DNA from: Carposina sasakii | Lineage: Eukaryota > Arthropoda > Insecta > Lepidoptera > Carposinidae | Reading direction: 5' to 3' | Assembly (NCBI GenBank): GCA_014607495.2 | Contig: CP053148.1 | Span: 14,384,001-14,448,000 of the forward strand | DNA length: 64,000 bases | In this document: positions 30,794 through 40,690 of the stretch, piece by piece | Numbering within the stretch: the first letter of the stretch is position 1 | How the letters are laid out: each line of letters opens with the position of its first letter | Notes under the pieces: generated by a model | Database searches by the model: none | What the model saw: only the letters and a program-made list of their open reading frames with translations | Told to the model about the DNA's origin: nothing | Made by a program: the position numbers and the translations under genes

Positions 30794-32785
30794 CTTTTTT
30801 GTAATATGTAACTAGGTTAAGGTACCTATTATAATAAATAAAAATATGTCTTATTTTGTAAAAAAATGTTTTATTTTTAATATCAATTTCCTAAATACCT
30901 ACTACACATTATGATAAAATTAATAAGGATGTCACAAAGGTATGCTGTCGTGTGGTCATTAGTAAGTAAACGTCAGGGGGATCACGCGCTGACCATGTGA
31001 TATAGTATATAGTCGGCCATCTTAGATGCCTAATGTATGGGGCGTTGTATTCTTTAATGAGATTTGTCATTAGTACTTCATGCTCTGCTATTGGTCCATT
31101 TATCTTGATCATTGGTTATGGGGCGTGTCTTTTCGTTAATGAGATATGTCATTAGCTAATGGAGGCGTGTCTTAGTTAATGAGGGGCGTTACCCTCACAT
31201 AGCTCATTAGTTAATGACATCTCATATGTGAATGAGCCATATGTGATGACCTTTTTGCAAAGTTAGCAAATTTGAAGTTTATGACGTAGGAGACCATGAC
31301 GTCAGTGGTCCAGCTCCCGCTATTCCTTACTACTAACATACCCCATGTTAAGCGAAAAGCTATGTAATCAGCCCACTAAAAGGATCCTATCCACAATATT
31401 TCAGACTCAAAATCACATGTTTATTTTTCCAGATAGTATGGAGAATTCCTACACAACTCAGGGATGTTCATACAATCTTGAAAGTTAAACATGACGTGAT
31501 ATCGAGTCGCAAATTTTGGAAATAGGTTCCCTATGGTGGGCTATTTATATAGCTTTTCGCTTAACATACCCTTTCTGGTACATCCTGTATACTCGTATTT
31601 ATAATGCTCTTCCGCTAGACTAGGCTCGCTCGGACTTTCGAAAGATATTTTTTAAATTCCGTATTGAACTATTCTCAACCACGTAGTCAACTTTTGTTTT
31701 TTATGCTATGCAAGGCAATTATTGAAATGCTGAAAAGTGTTAAGTTATACGACAGTGTTATTACTCGCAGGAAATGCATTTTTAATTTGATTATTAGTAA
31801 TGTTTATTTTCGGCGCTAGTAACATGGGCTTATTCGTTATTGTGTGATACATGGCTGTTTTTTAGATAACTTGTAACTCTCCATTAGGATTGATTAGTTA
31901 TTTGAGCTTAACTGATGGCAACTTTTTTTAAAATTTAATTTAGGTTAAAATTTTGTTTTAAAGTTATTATCTAAGGCTTAATTAAACGAATAAAAAAAAT
32001 TTTCCCGAAGAAATTAAAAAAAAAACGAAAATTTTCAGTGGTTTTCGACTCGAAATCATAGTCTGAAGCATAGACATAGTAAAAGAGAAGACCTGAAATA
32101 AAGTTTAAAAAATGGGACCCTACGCCATTAGAATAGTATATTTTTGCTTGCTAGCTTAGCTAAATTCATCGACACTTTTTTTATCGATATTAATGCAAAT
32201 GTCAAAAGATGTTTCGTTTATAGTAAAGTTGCAATTAATGTGCCTTTTTCAAATATGACCTACTTTTTCATAAAACTAAAAATAAATGGTGTAAAAAAAA
32301 ATTAAGCAACATAAACAAAATTTACCATGAATAAAAAATAGAAATAAAGCAATATGATCTATTTATTCCCTAAAATATGAGTACAGTAGGTAGCAAATAT
32401 ATAATTTACGGGGTCATCAAATCACTACATAGTATAAAACAAAGTCGCTTTCCGCTGTCCATCCGTCCATAAATACTTATGCTTAGATCTTGAAAACAAC
32501 GCAAATGATTATGATGCGGTTTTATAATAGATAAAATTATTCAAGAGGAAGTTTTATATGTATAATACATGCATAATATAATAGAGTAACACTGATAATT
32601 TTAGAGGTTTCTAATGGGATGTATAAACACATTTTTGCGCTTACATTGCAATGCTGGATAAACCTTACGAGATCGATCAAAATAATGTACTACAATATTG
32701 TACACCTTAAAAAGGTCTACACAAATAGTTTAATATAGTAGGTATATAGGGATACTTCTTAGGGATAACTCACAATACGCATTTT

Positions 32786-33330
32786 TAGGGTTCCGTACCT
32801 CGAAAGGAAAAAACGGAACCCTTATAGAAACATTTTGTTGTCTATCCGTCCGTCCGTCCGCCTGTCTGTCAAGACCCTTCAAGCTGAATTTTATATCAAA
32901 TGATCAGGTCTATTGTTACTTGAGGAGCTGTAAAAAAAATCCTAACTTCTAAGCCAGCTCAATCAAAAGATACAACCGTTTATGCCGCAAATTTTCGACA
33001 CTCGTAAGGGAATCAAAACCTACAGACAGGGTACTTCCCGTGAACTCTAGAATCTTGAAATTTGGTACGAAGCAACGTCTAATAGCACAGATAAGGAAAA
33101 ATTGCGGATACCGTTAATATGTCTTTATGGAAAAGTACTATTCTGTTGGTGCAAGAAAGAAAGAATACATAATTTTTTTAGTTTTTATTAGCCATTTTCA
33201 CTTCCCGTCTCTGTTTTCATTCTATTTTTTCATCTATTTCATCGATACCACAAATTGAACCAGTGATTCTTGAAATGGAGAGAAAAAAGTATATGTCACT
33301 GGTTCATGGGTGATGTAAGTCAAAATCGTA
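32786..33330 (+). repeat. Lepidopteran interspersed repeat, 'AGGGTTCCGTACCTC' family
   Basis: It opens with TTAGGGTTCCGTACCTCGAA and 'aacggaaccctta' (a short inverted repeat), then GTCCGTCCGTCCGCCTGTCTGTC and 'caagaccctt'. I recognise this order from many lepidopteran introns. Non-coding. The right end is approximate. The rest of 31,600-35,960 is intron sequence without recognisable genes. Confidence 0.6.
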
Positions 33331-34273
33331 GGATATTCCGGTCACATGCCTCAAAACAAATAAATATAATATTAATAAAATGGATGAAGTTTTCCAGTCC
33401 TAAAAAAATACGGAAAAAAACTAGTTCTCACACAAAGTATTAATTATAAGAACTGCGTGAAAAATATATATATATATAAAATAGGCTACCTGTAGGCAGA
33501 GGCGGCCTTCACAATTATTTTAATAACATTTCTATTGTTCAGATTTAAAAACCCGCGTAAAAGATTAACTTTTCTAACAACTTACATTTTTGAATAAGAG
33601 AAATTCCTGGACATGTTGGCCCTTTGGCCTTACGAGTCTTTTTACGCTTTTTGATAAAACATACACTATATTGTTCCATTTTTAACACAAAATATCTCTA
33701 AGTGTCGATAACGATAAAAATACTACTACGCACAACACTAGCTGAAGCTACATTTGTTTAAATGTTTGCTTAAAAATAGCTTTCAACTGTAAATCTAAGC
33801 TCAACTTCATTTATTTAAGGAAAATACAAAGGTCTAATCATCACAGACGGATAAATAACGAGAAATAAAATAATAAAATACAAATTTGCTACATTACCTG
33901 TGATATTACATTTTTACTGTTATTTCCATATACTCGTATTCTGGATGTACAACCACGTACAAAATACACTTTTATAATTTGGATTAAACTGATGATAAAT
34001 TATATCAAAAATATACTTTTTTTATACAAATATCGCCAAATGATAATTTTTCACAAATGTTGTCAACACAAATAATGACTGCCGGTGCCGTTTTTATAAA
34101 CGTCAAAAGCAAGGAAAATGTCTAATATCTGTACTCTGGTACTCTATTATACTCTTTTCTCTATGGTCTGAAATCACCATATCAATATTTATCTTGCTGT
34201 CACAAACATCCTGTATATCCTATGAAAACAGCTTAATATACAAAACCTATAGATACACAAACTTTTATGAATT

Positions 34274-34635
34274 ATACAGAATGTTTTTTCGTTGCCACCC
34301 TTAACGAAAGGTACGTACTCTATAAAGTACTCGTATATGCCAAAAAATACTGGGAAACGGTGTAAATATATTTTTTTTAATTACTTGATTCGGCGAAATT
34401 CATAGTGTCCAGTGTTTATGCTAGTTTTTACATAGACAGATAATTATTATTTCTCGTGAAAAAACTTGCTACGGGCGTCTATGTGCATTTATGCAGAAAA
34501 ACGCAGTCTATTTACTCAACTTTGAACCCTAATATCTTGGAAACCAGACACTTCCCAGGTATGTCTCCATGGAGAAAAATGATCGTGATTATGAGGGAGA
34601 TTCCGTAGTTTTCGGGAACGTTGACGACCAAAAAT
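34274..34635. repeat. TA-flanked repeat, 'TACAGAATGTTTTTTCGTTGCC' family
   Basis: It shares 'tttttcgttgcca', 'aggtacgtactct' and 'ctgggaaacg' with 12,275-12,540 and ends 'aaaatcacctgtata'. The ends (TACAG.../...CCTGTA) again suggest a TA-targeting MITE. Confidence 0.55.
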
Positions 34636-34640
34636 CACCT

Positions 34641-34808
34641 GTATAATGGGTTACTTTCATAGAAAACCTATTCAAAGGGACTCGAACTTGAGACTCGAAA
34701 TCACTTAAGTAAAGTTTGTATTCATGAACATTCCTAATTTATGTACCTACAGGTTCTCTGTATTTTCATAGCATTTCGCTTAAAATACCCCTTCTGTTGT
34801 ACACTGTA
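34641..34808. repeat. Hairpin MITE, 'TACAGGGTGTAAC' family, partial copy
   Basis: It contains 'gagactcgaaatcact', 'tcatagcatttcgcttaaaatacccc' and 'gttgtacactgta', matching the right arm of the family. The left end is diverged. Confidence 0.55.
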
Positions 34809-35962
34809 TATTAGGTATGTAGTTTATAATAACATGTCGATCGCTCTACCATACCTGCAATACTCAAACCGCTATTTGATCAGGGATTACAGATTGCACG
34901 TTTATTAATGTTGCAAAATCGATTATGTACGTAATATAAATATTCAAATATGGTGTGGGTGGGAGGCAGAGTCATATGTATCTACAGTACCTATATTCTG
35001 TTTCGTAGCATTCAGAACAATACATATTTCGTTAGTATTGGTATCGTAATGCTCAATTCATAGATCTGTAGTTTAATATTTAAATAAAAAGCCAAAGGTC
35101 CTGTTTTAATATAATATTTTTCCACCGTTACTAGATGTAAGCACCTCCATGAGGAGCTGATGAATTTCGAGCATATAACATCCAAAATTAGTAGTCAATA
35201 AACACGTGCAAAAATGTAATAATTTCCATTGACATAGCATAATTATGATAATTACAAAGAATAGCACATTACCATAACAATAGGTAAAAGAATTACCTAT
35301 GTGGTCCATATTGCTCCAAGCCAGCAATGCGTTGTATGTAGCGAGCGATGTAGACCATTGTGGATTTTACTCTTCAGTCGTGCCGTTACGAGTATCGCGT
35401 CGTTGGATGAAAACCTGCCAAAGCCTGCCTTTCACTAACATGTGCGGATGAGCGACAGGCCTTTCAGTAGGTACTATAGCACGGGAACAGGGAAGTGTTT
35501 CCCTCAACTGTAAATAACTTTGCCTACATTTAGAACGAGGCTCCAGATTTATGTACGTGAAAGGATTTGAACAGCTTAGCCTTTCAGGACTTGTACACTG
35601 GTGTTAACTTTAATGTTTTTGGCAATATATGTTAAAATATCTTATAAACTCAGGGGGGATAAAGAGTCTATGATTTTGAATGTTAGCTAGGCCTGTATAA
35701 GTTATATAAGTTCCCAAAATAATTTTGGAACATAATCTCGTGCTTTCCTGTACCAATAGCTTTGGCACAGGTGCATCTGCATTGTCAGTTCGTCATTAAC
35801 TTACACAGTATCTGCCAGTAACAGAAATCTGTTGATGAAAGCGTAGATGTACATTATTATTTTATCATAATGAGAATAGACGGAGAGACATTTGCCCAGT
35901 AAGCTACCACAGCTAATCAAATATATTAAATGCCCGCATTTTACCGTGATGTTTTCTTCCAG

Positions 35963-36223
35963 ACGATCCTGCAAACGGCCGAGACGATGTTTCCCAACCT
36001 GATGCCTTTGATGGGAATGACTCTTAGTGGGGTTTTTGAGACCTTAAACTCTCCCATAATGACGGTACGCGTAGGAGATCTTCTCCTGGATGGACTCAAC
36101 TTCTGCCAAAACCCTAACATCGCGGCCGCAATGGTCTGCAGCCGGATCGCGGCCATTGGCGAAAACGCCAAAAACCTCGAGGTGTTATCCAATGGTTCCA
36201 TTAGATTCTCAGTATTGCAGTAT
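35963..36223 (+). CDS. CD36-family receptor, exon 4
   Basis: It starts after TTTTCTTCCAG in phase 0 and encodes 87 residues from 'TILQTAETMFPNLMPL' to 'SNGSIRFSVLQY', ending at GTAAGTAC. The pattern ('..FL.PL....L..VF......I.TVRVGDLL.DG') is the CD36 segment leading to the '(L/F)(L/W)xGYxDP'-type region, followed by a Cys-containing part and 'G.I.FS.L.Y'. Two Cys residues ('NFCQNP', 'MVCSRI') are present. It joins exon 3 across a 16.5-kb intron that holds the Polinton. Exon 5 continues directly with 'KQDVPSQEY', as in related receptors ('FSLFKYKN..'). Confidence 0.88.
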
Positions 36224-36618
36224 GTAAGTACCAACCTATTTTATTATATTGCACTGGCTTTTCTCATTTCTACCAACCAAGTTCTATTAGATATTTTCTG
36301 TGAAAACCTATAGGTACTTAAGTTGTTTTTGGTTGAAAAAAAAAAATCATTTTTACCATACTGCGCGCGAACCGCAAAGGAGTTTTAGTAGGTGGGTAAT
36401 GTGATTATTTTCATTCATAGATAAGTACTAGTAACTACTGTTAATATGGCCACGTTTTTAATGTTTATTTTTAAATGTTATGTAGTAACAGTAACTTTAT
36501 ATTTAACTTTCCTACTACTTACAAGTTGCCTAAGGGCACGCTGGAACAGGCAGGTTGACTGCTAACAGGCGCTAGGTATTTTCATGGCAGGCCTAATTTC
36601 CAAGAATAATAATTTTTA

Positions 36619-36756
36619 GGATCGATTTTTCCAAACGTCAGATAGCCTATGAGAAGAATAAAGTTGATGCTGTCTTTCTCTAAATCTTGATCATGATAGA
36701 GACAGCGTCAACTTTGTTCCTCTTATAGGCTATCTGACGTTTGGAAAAATCGGCCC
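36619..36756. repeat. Nearly perfect hairpin MITE, PIF/Harbinger-like, 25 bases before exon 5
   Basis: The 138-bp element has arms of ~32 bases that match almost perfectly (GATTTTTCCAAACGTCAGAT... against ...ATCTGACGTTTGGAAAAATC), and the rest of the arms also pairs. It is flanked by TTA on both sides (36,616-36,618 and 36,757-36,759), the 3-bp TWA duplication of PIF/Harbinger elements. The outer GGGCC start agrees with that superfamily. It lies between the donor of exon 4 and the acceptor of exon 5. Confidence 0.85.
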
Positions 36757-36782
36757 TTACTCATTTAATTGAATTCCCACAG

Positions 36783-37027
36783 AAACAAGACGTCCCCAGC
36801 CAGGAGTACGTGGTGTCTCGAGGGTTAGCAAACGTTGAGGACTTGGGCCGGATAAGCCAGTTCAACGGCGACTCCCAGCTGTACTTCTGGAGCCTTTCGC
36901 AAGAGAGCGACAACAATGACAACAGCCCTGGAGTCTGCAACATGGTCAATGGAACGGACACCGGCATTTTCAACCCCTTCATCGACATTAACAAGCCTTT
37001 GTATGGCTTAAACAGCGATATTTGCAG
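36783..37027 (+). CDS. CD36-family receptor, exon 5
   Basis: It starts after TTCCCACAG and encodes 'KQDVPSQEYVVSRGLANVED' through 'CNMVNGTDTGIFNPFIDINK' to 'LYGLNSDIC', then two bases of an Arg codon before GTAAGA. The 'C..V.GTD...F.PF.......L....SDICR' string is one of the most conserved parts of the CD36 family, where the Cys residues take part in ectodomain disulfides. Asn-Gly-Thr gives a probable glycosylation site. Phase and sequence join exactly to exon 6. Confidence 0.92.
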
Positions 37028-38571
37028 GTAAGAAAATAAACTATTGAAGACTTATCGACTACGCGACTGTGCAAAAAAATACTTTCTAGATGCATTGACC
37101 TGTGTCTATAAGTAGGTAGGTATATGATAAATCTACCAAGATTTATGTAGGAAGGTAAGAATACATTACAATCCAGTATGGCCATGTATCATTCTTAAGA
37201 TGTCGCTACTTTATAATCCTGCTCACTTCCCCACTACCTACATACAAATAGCACTTTGTCATGGGATGTTCCATTTATCCCGTTGACTCATCGATTCATT
37301 AAGCTGTGTACTCACAGAATGGTATTGCCTGCGGCATACGCTAACGAACAATGAAACTTCGGTAAAAACGTTCGTGATTGACTACCTGCTTAATTCTCAT
37401 GGCGTGAATTTCTGATAGACGTTAACACGTTGCTTGTAAAACAAAGTAAAATCAAACTAAAATGAAGTTACCTCCACACATATTTTGATGTCGCTTTCTA
37501 TGTAAAAGGTTTTTAAATTTGCAATGTAACTAGAAACTTCTTATAAAAATGTGAGCTTTCAATAGCGCTTGAAACTATAGCGCGCTTTCGTGCAGAGTAA
37601 TGTTCTGAGTGCATACGATGATTAAATAGTATGAAGTAAAATATTAATCTAAAACATATTTATTTACAAATATAAGATAACCCAGCTGTCTCAGCGGACA
37701 TAATAAAAGATGTTTAGAGTCTACACGTATATTTGTTCCACAATCCTGTACAGTACTGCAACACAGAGAGGCTGATCTGATGCCGGTTGAAAGTAGACAG
37801 CTGTCAAAAGTCGAATGTCAGGTAGCAGGCTTCCGAGACTTCTAAGATTTGCTATATTTGTTAGCATAGGCGTTAACACAGCCTTAGGACGCACGCCTTG
37901 ACCAATCGTTACGTGATGCCCTTCGAATTGGTATGGTATCGACCCCAAAAAGCTCAAATACCTACAGGTAGGTATATAGTCTTCACCAAAGCCTTTACTA
38001 AAGTTGACATACTGTCGTCGCTATGGTATTGAGCCACAAAACCATTTCATCAAGCTGTGTCTGACGTTGCAAAGGACGCAAGCACGTTTAATTTCTTGTT
38101 ATTAAATAATAATTACAAAAACAAAAAACGATAAGATAATGATTGTTATCGTAATTGCAAACATCAGTACACAAGATGATTAATTTACTAATCATATTAG
38201 CATGTTAGTAAACATGCAACTGTTGTGATAGCGCGATAGGACATAATGGTGGTTTTATTCGAACGAGGTCTTTGTTGGAGCGAACTCTGTGTTTGCGCCC
38301 GCATGCATACATTCGTGTTCGTATTCAATAGTGGGTACTCGACGTTATCTTGTTAACTGAATACTTTATGCAGATGACGTTTTTTATACTTAGACAGAAC
38401 AGCAGGTAGAGATTTTTTCCATTTACATTTGTGCCCTCGTTTCGTTAATTCGAAGAGATGTTACAATATGATATATGTAGTTGCTATTATTTCACTGTGC
38501 TTACGCTAAAACTTAGCCCCCATCCCATGCGTAATCTAATTATCTTTTATCCACATTTTAGTAGACTGAAT

Positions 38572-38766
38572 ACCTGCACCGGTATGATGAATTTGGTGAG
38601 AGCGAGATGTCTCACTTTTAAACGTCAAACTCACAGAGCTATTAATAACTAGATAAACTAAGTGTATGTACTTTGCATGTAAAAAATAGACTTAAGAATT
38701 AGAATAGACACTCGTTCGTTAAAAGTGAAACATCTCGCTCTCACCAAATTCATCATACGGGTGCTG
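38572..38766. repeat. MITE with ~48-bp inverted arms
   Basis: The left arm (GGTATGATGAATTTGGTGAG...) at 38,572-38,625 is inverse-complementary to 38,716-38,766 with few mismatches. It is 195 bp and non-coding, in intron 5. In the rest of 37,028-39,077 I see no gene; a 78-codon minus frame at 37,721-37,957 has no recognisable family. Confidence 0.8.
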
Positions 38767-39077
38767 GATACTTAGTGCATGCCATATCTTTTTTTATATA
38801 AGCGGAAAGATATGTCATGTGTGATGACTTAATTTTTTTGTATTAGGGCCTAAGCTTTGGTTTCCAAAGATAGCGGTACCGTTATATAGCGCTCGTATGT
38901 ACTTTAACTACGCCCTCTTGTGGTGCCGTCATGTGAAATGTTCCTTCAGGGCCGCTTTAAGAATGACATCGCATCTTAGAAAGCAAATAAGTAATATTGA
39001 CAGGTGTAAAAGTAGGTGCATTATTTTTACGCGCACATTCAAATATATAGCAGAATAGGTACCTATTAATAAAGTAG

Positions 39078-39374
39078 TATTAACAAATTCACTAAATCAG
39101 TCATAAATTGCGTTTATTTCGCTAAAAAAAATTACAATACGAGGTACATTCGTTAATCTTTTTTTCTCAGTCGACAATATAGAGCGGGGCCTTTCAAAAG
39201 CATATTGCCCAACCTCACTAGCACAAATCCATAGAGTAAATAGAATGTCCATGACTGGTAAACTCCATTCATATCGGCAACGATTGGTAGCGTTCGGATT
39301 CCTCTATTCGCCACTAGATGGTGATATGCGCTGGTAAAGATGCAACTCCACATTTTAGACAGGTGTTGCCAACA
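39078..39374 (-). repeat. 3' LTR of the Ty3/gypsy-type element
   Basis: 297 bp, nearly identical to 44,829-45,125. It contains a 66-codon minus-strand frame (39,153-39,353) present in both LTRs; I do not consider it a demonstrated gene. Confidence 0.92.
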
Positions 39375-39557
39375 CGGCCATGCTGCACGGTGTCTGTCTC
39401 AGGCACCACACGAGTCTAGATAAAATTCTGAAACATTAAATACCATTTTAATCAATCTTGCATTATTTATTTTATAATTTTTGTGGCACCTCCCGAGTAG
39501 GAAAGTTATTAGGTTCGCCAGACCTTGCAAGCCTCAGAAGCAAAAGTTCCGAAATGT

Positions 39558-40140
39558 CATCCGCACTTAAAGGGCATTACGCCAACACTTAAGCGACCAG
39601 ATAGACCATATCTAATGGAATAACTAAGACCATCCGCACTTAAAGGACATTTCGTCAACACTTAAGCGACCAGATAGACCATATCTCTAATGGAATAACT
39701 AAGACCATCCGCACTTAAAGGACATTTCGTCAACACTTAAGCGACCAGATAGACCATATCTCTAATGGAATAACTAAGACCATCCGCACTTAAAGGACAT
39801 TTCGTCAACACTTAAGCGACCAGATAGACCATATTTCTAATGGAATAACTAAGACCATCCGCACTTAAAGGACATTTCGTCAACACTTAAGAGTCCAGAT
39901 TGATCATTTTCATAAAAGTAACTAGGACCGTCCGCACTTAAAGGACATTTCGTCAACACTTAAGAGACCATATTCGTCCTCCAATAAAATACCTAAATAC
40001 AAACTAACTAAAGATCATCTGCGCTTAAAGGGCATTCTCACCAGCACTTAAGAGATCAGATTGATCTTGTTCTTGAATACTTTGAGGTAGGTACCATCTG
40101 CACTTAAAGAGCATTTCGCTAACACTTAAGAGATCAGATT
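39558..40140. repeat. Tandem repeats of ~75 bp in the retrotransposon 3' region
   Basis: About eight units start near 39,558, 39,631, 39,706, 39,781, 39,856, 39,929, 40,014 and 40,093. The middle ones are almost identical 75-mers (CATCCGCACTTAAAGGACAT ... AACTAAGAC); the right ones are diverged. Each unit holds two CACTTAA boxes ~20 bases apart. Identity rises toward the LTR side, consistent with recent expansion there. Confidence 0.9.
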
Positions 40141-40329
40141 AGACCTGTTCATAAATTTAGTTTTCCATCTACCTGAGTTAAAAAGACTGCTGACTTGATT
40201 ATTATAAAGCTTGCCATCCGGGTATTATGAATATCAAAATCTTAAACCCTATCTCTCCTACCCGGAAGTATAAAATTGAAACGATGATGAATTTTGTATT
40301 GTGTACACATACAATCTGCCTTTTACACC

Positions 40330-40460
40330 CAACTTTAGCTATCACAAGTGGTTTGCTGGAACAAATCTTTTATAGGGATAAGCACGCATTTGTACATTGT
40401 CAATGTAAATAATTTTTCTGTATATACTATTTGTGTACAATAAAGAATAGAATAGAATTT
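40330..40460 (+). repeat. LINE 3' tail fragment inside the retrotransposon 3' region
   Basis: 'ttgctggaacaaatcttttatagggataagcacgc', 'ttgtacattgtcaatg' and 'gtgtacaataaagaatagaatag' form a + strand tail typical of jockey/CR1-like LINE ends in Lepidoptera. It may have been captured by the LTR element. Confidence 0.45.
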
Positions 40461-40690
40461 TATCTTGACTCGCCAATATTGCATATTTTTACCTGTATAT
40501 ATTTATTTATGTATACTTATTTAGGTATATACCTAATCCTAAAACTACCATACTCATAATCTTATTATGTTCAAATAAACTAAAAAGGTTCTTTGTACAA
40601 CAGATAAAATAAAATATTACATTTCCATACCTTGCCAACACGAGATTAATTAATTATTCATATCTTTATCATTTTAATATTATTATTAAG

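Larger units (their letters stand above)
23562..31334 (-). mobile_element. Polinton/Maverick-type (adintovirus-like) element without DNA polymerase B
   Basis: The 7,773-bp element is bounded by AGTAGTAAGGAATAGCGGGA and its inverse complement, with the 6-bp target duplication AACATA (23,556-23,561 and 31,335-31,340). Polintons make 5-6-bp duplications. From right to left on the minus strand it encodes: packaging ATPase (broken), a 108-residue protein, a 266-residue protein, integrase with chromodomain (broken), penton-like protein, pX/pVI-like protein, major capsid protein and adenain-type protease. The right terminal repeat carries a second, intact protease on the + strand. Full Polintons are usually ~13-20 kb and encode a protein-primed PolB. 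Here no frame long enough for it exists, and only 96 bases separate the ATPase start from the right repeat. It lies in intron 3 of the receptor gene. Confidence 0.9.
29988..31334. repeat. Polinton-type element, right terminal inverted repeat (1,347 bp)
   Basis: This is the inverse complement of 23,562-24,936, about 97-98% identical by eye over the gene parts. The inner border falls at ATACTC (29,988), in the middle of capsid coding sequence, so this arm looks like an inverted copy of the left end that replaced whatever originally formed the right end. Its protease gene is intact. Confidence 0.9.
23546..31590. repeat. Hairpin MITE 'TACAGGATGTAAC' copy, split by the Polinton insertion
   Basis: The left 16 bases (TACAGGATGTAACATA, 23,546-23,561) and the remainder (31,335-31,590, from AACATACCCCATGTTAAGCG to CATCCTGTA) are two parts of one repeat. 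Joined at the duplicated AACATA they follow the order of the intact copy at 9,186. The repeat therefore predates the element inside it and gives an exact view of the empty site. Confidence 0.85.

Noticed and set aside
37721..37957. 78-codon minus-strand frame in intron 5
   Set aside because: Looks protein-like in composition but I cannot match it to any family, and no exon borders fit; left unannotated.
39153..39353. 66-codon frame inside each LTR (also 44,904-45,104) as a real gene
   Set aside because: It is present only because LTRs are duplicated; no homology to a known protein and no evidence of translation.
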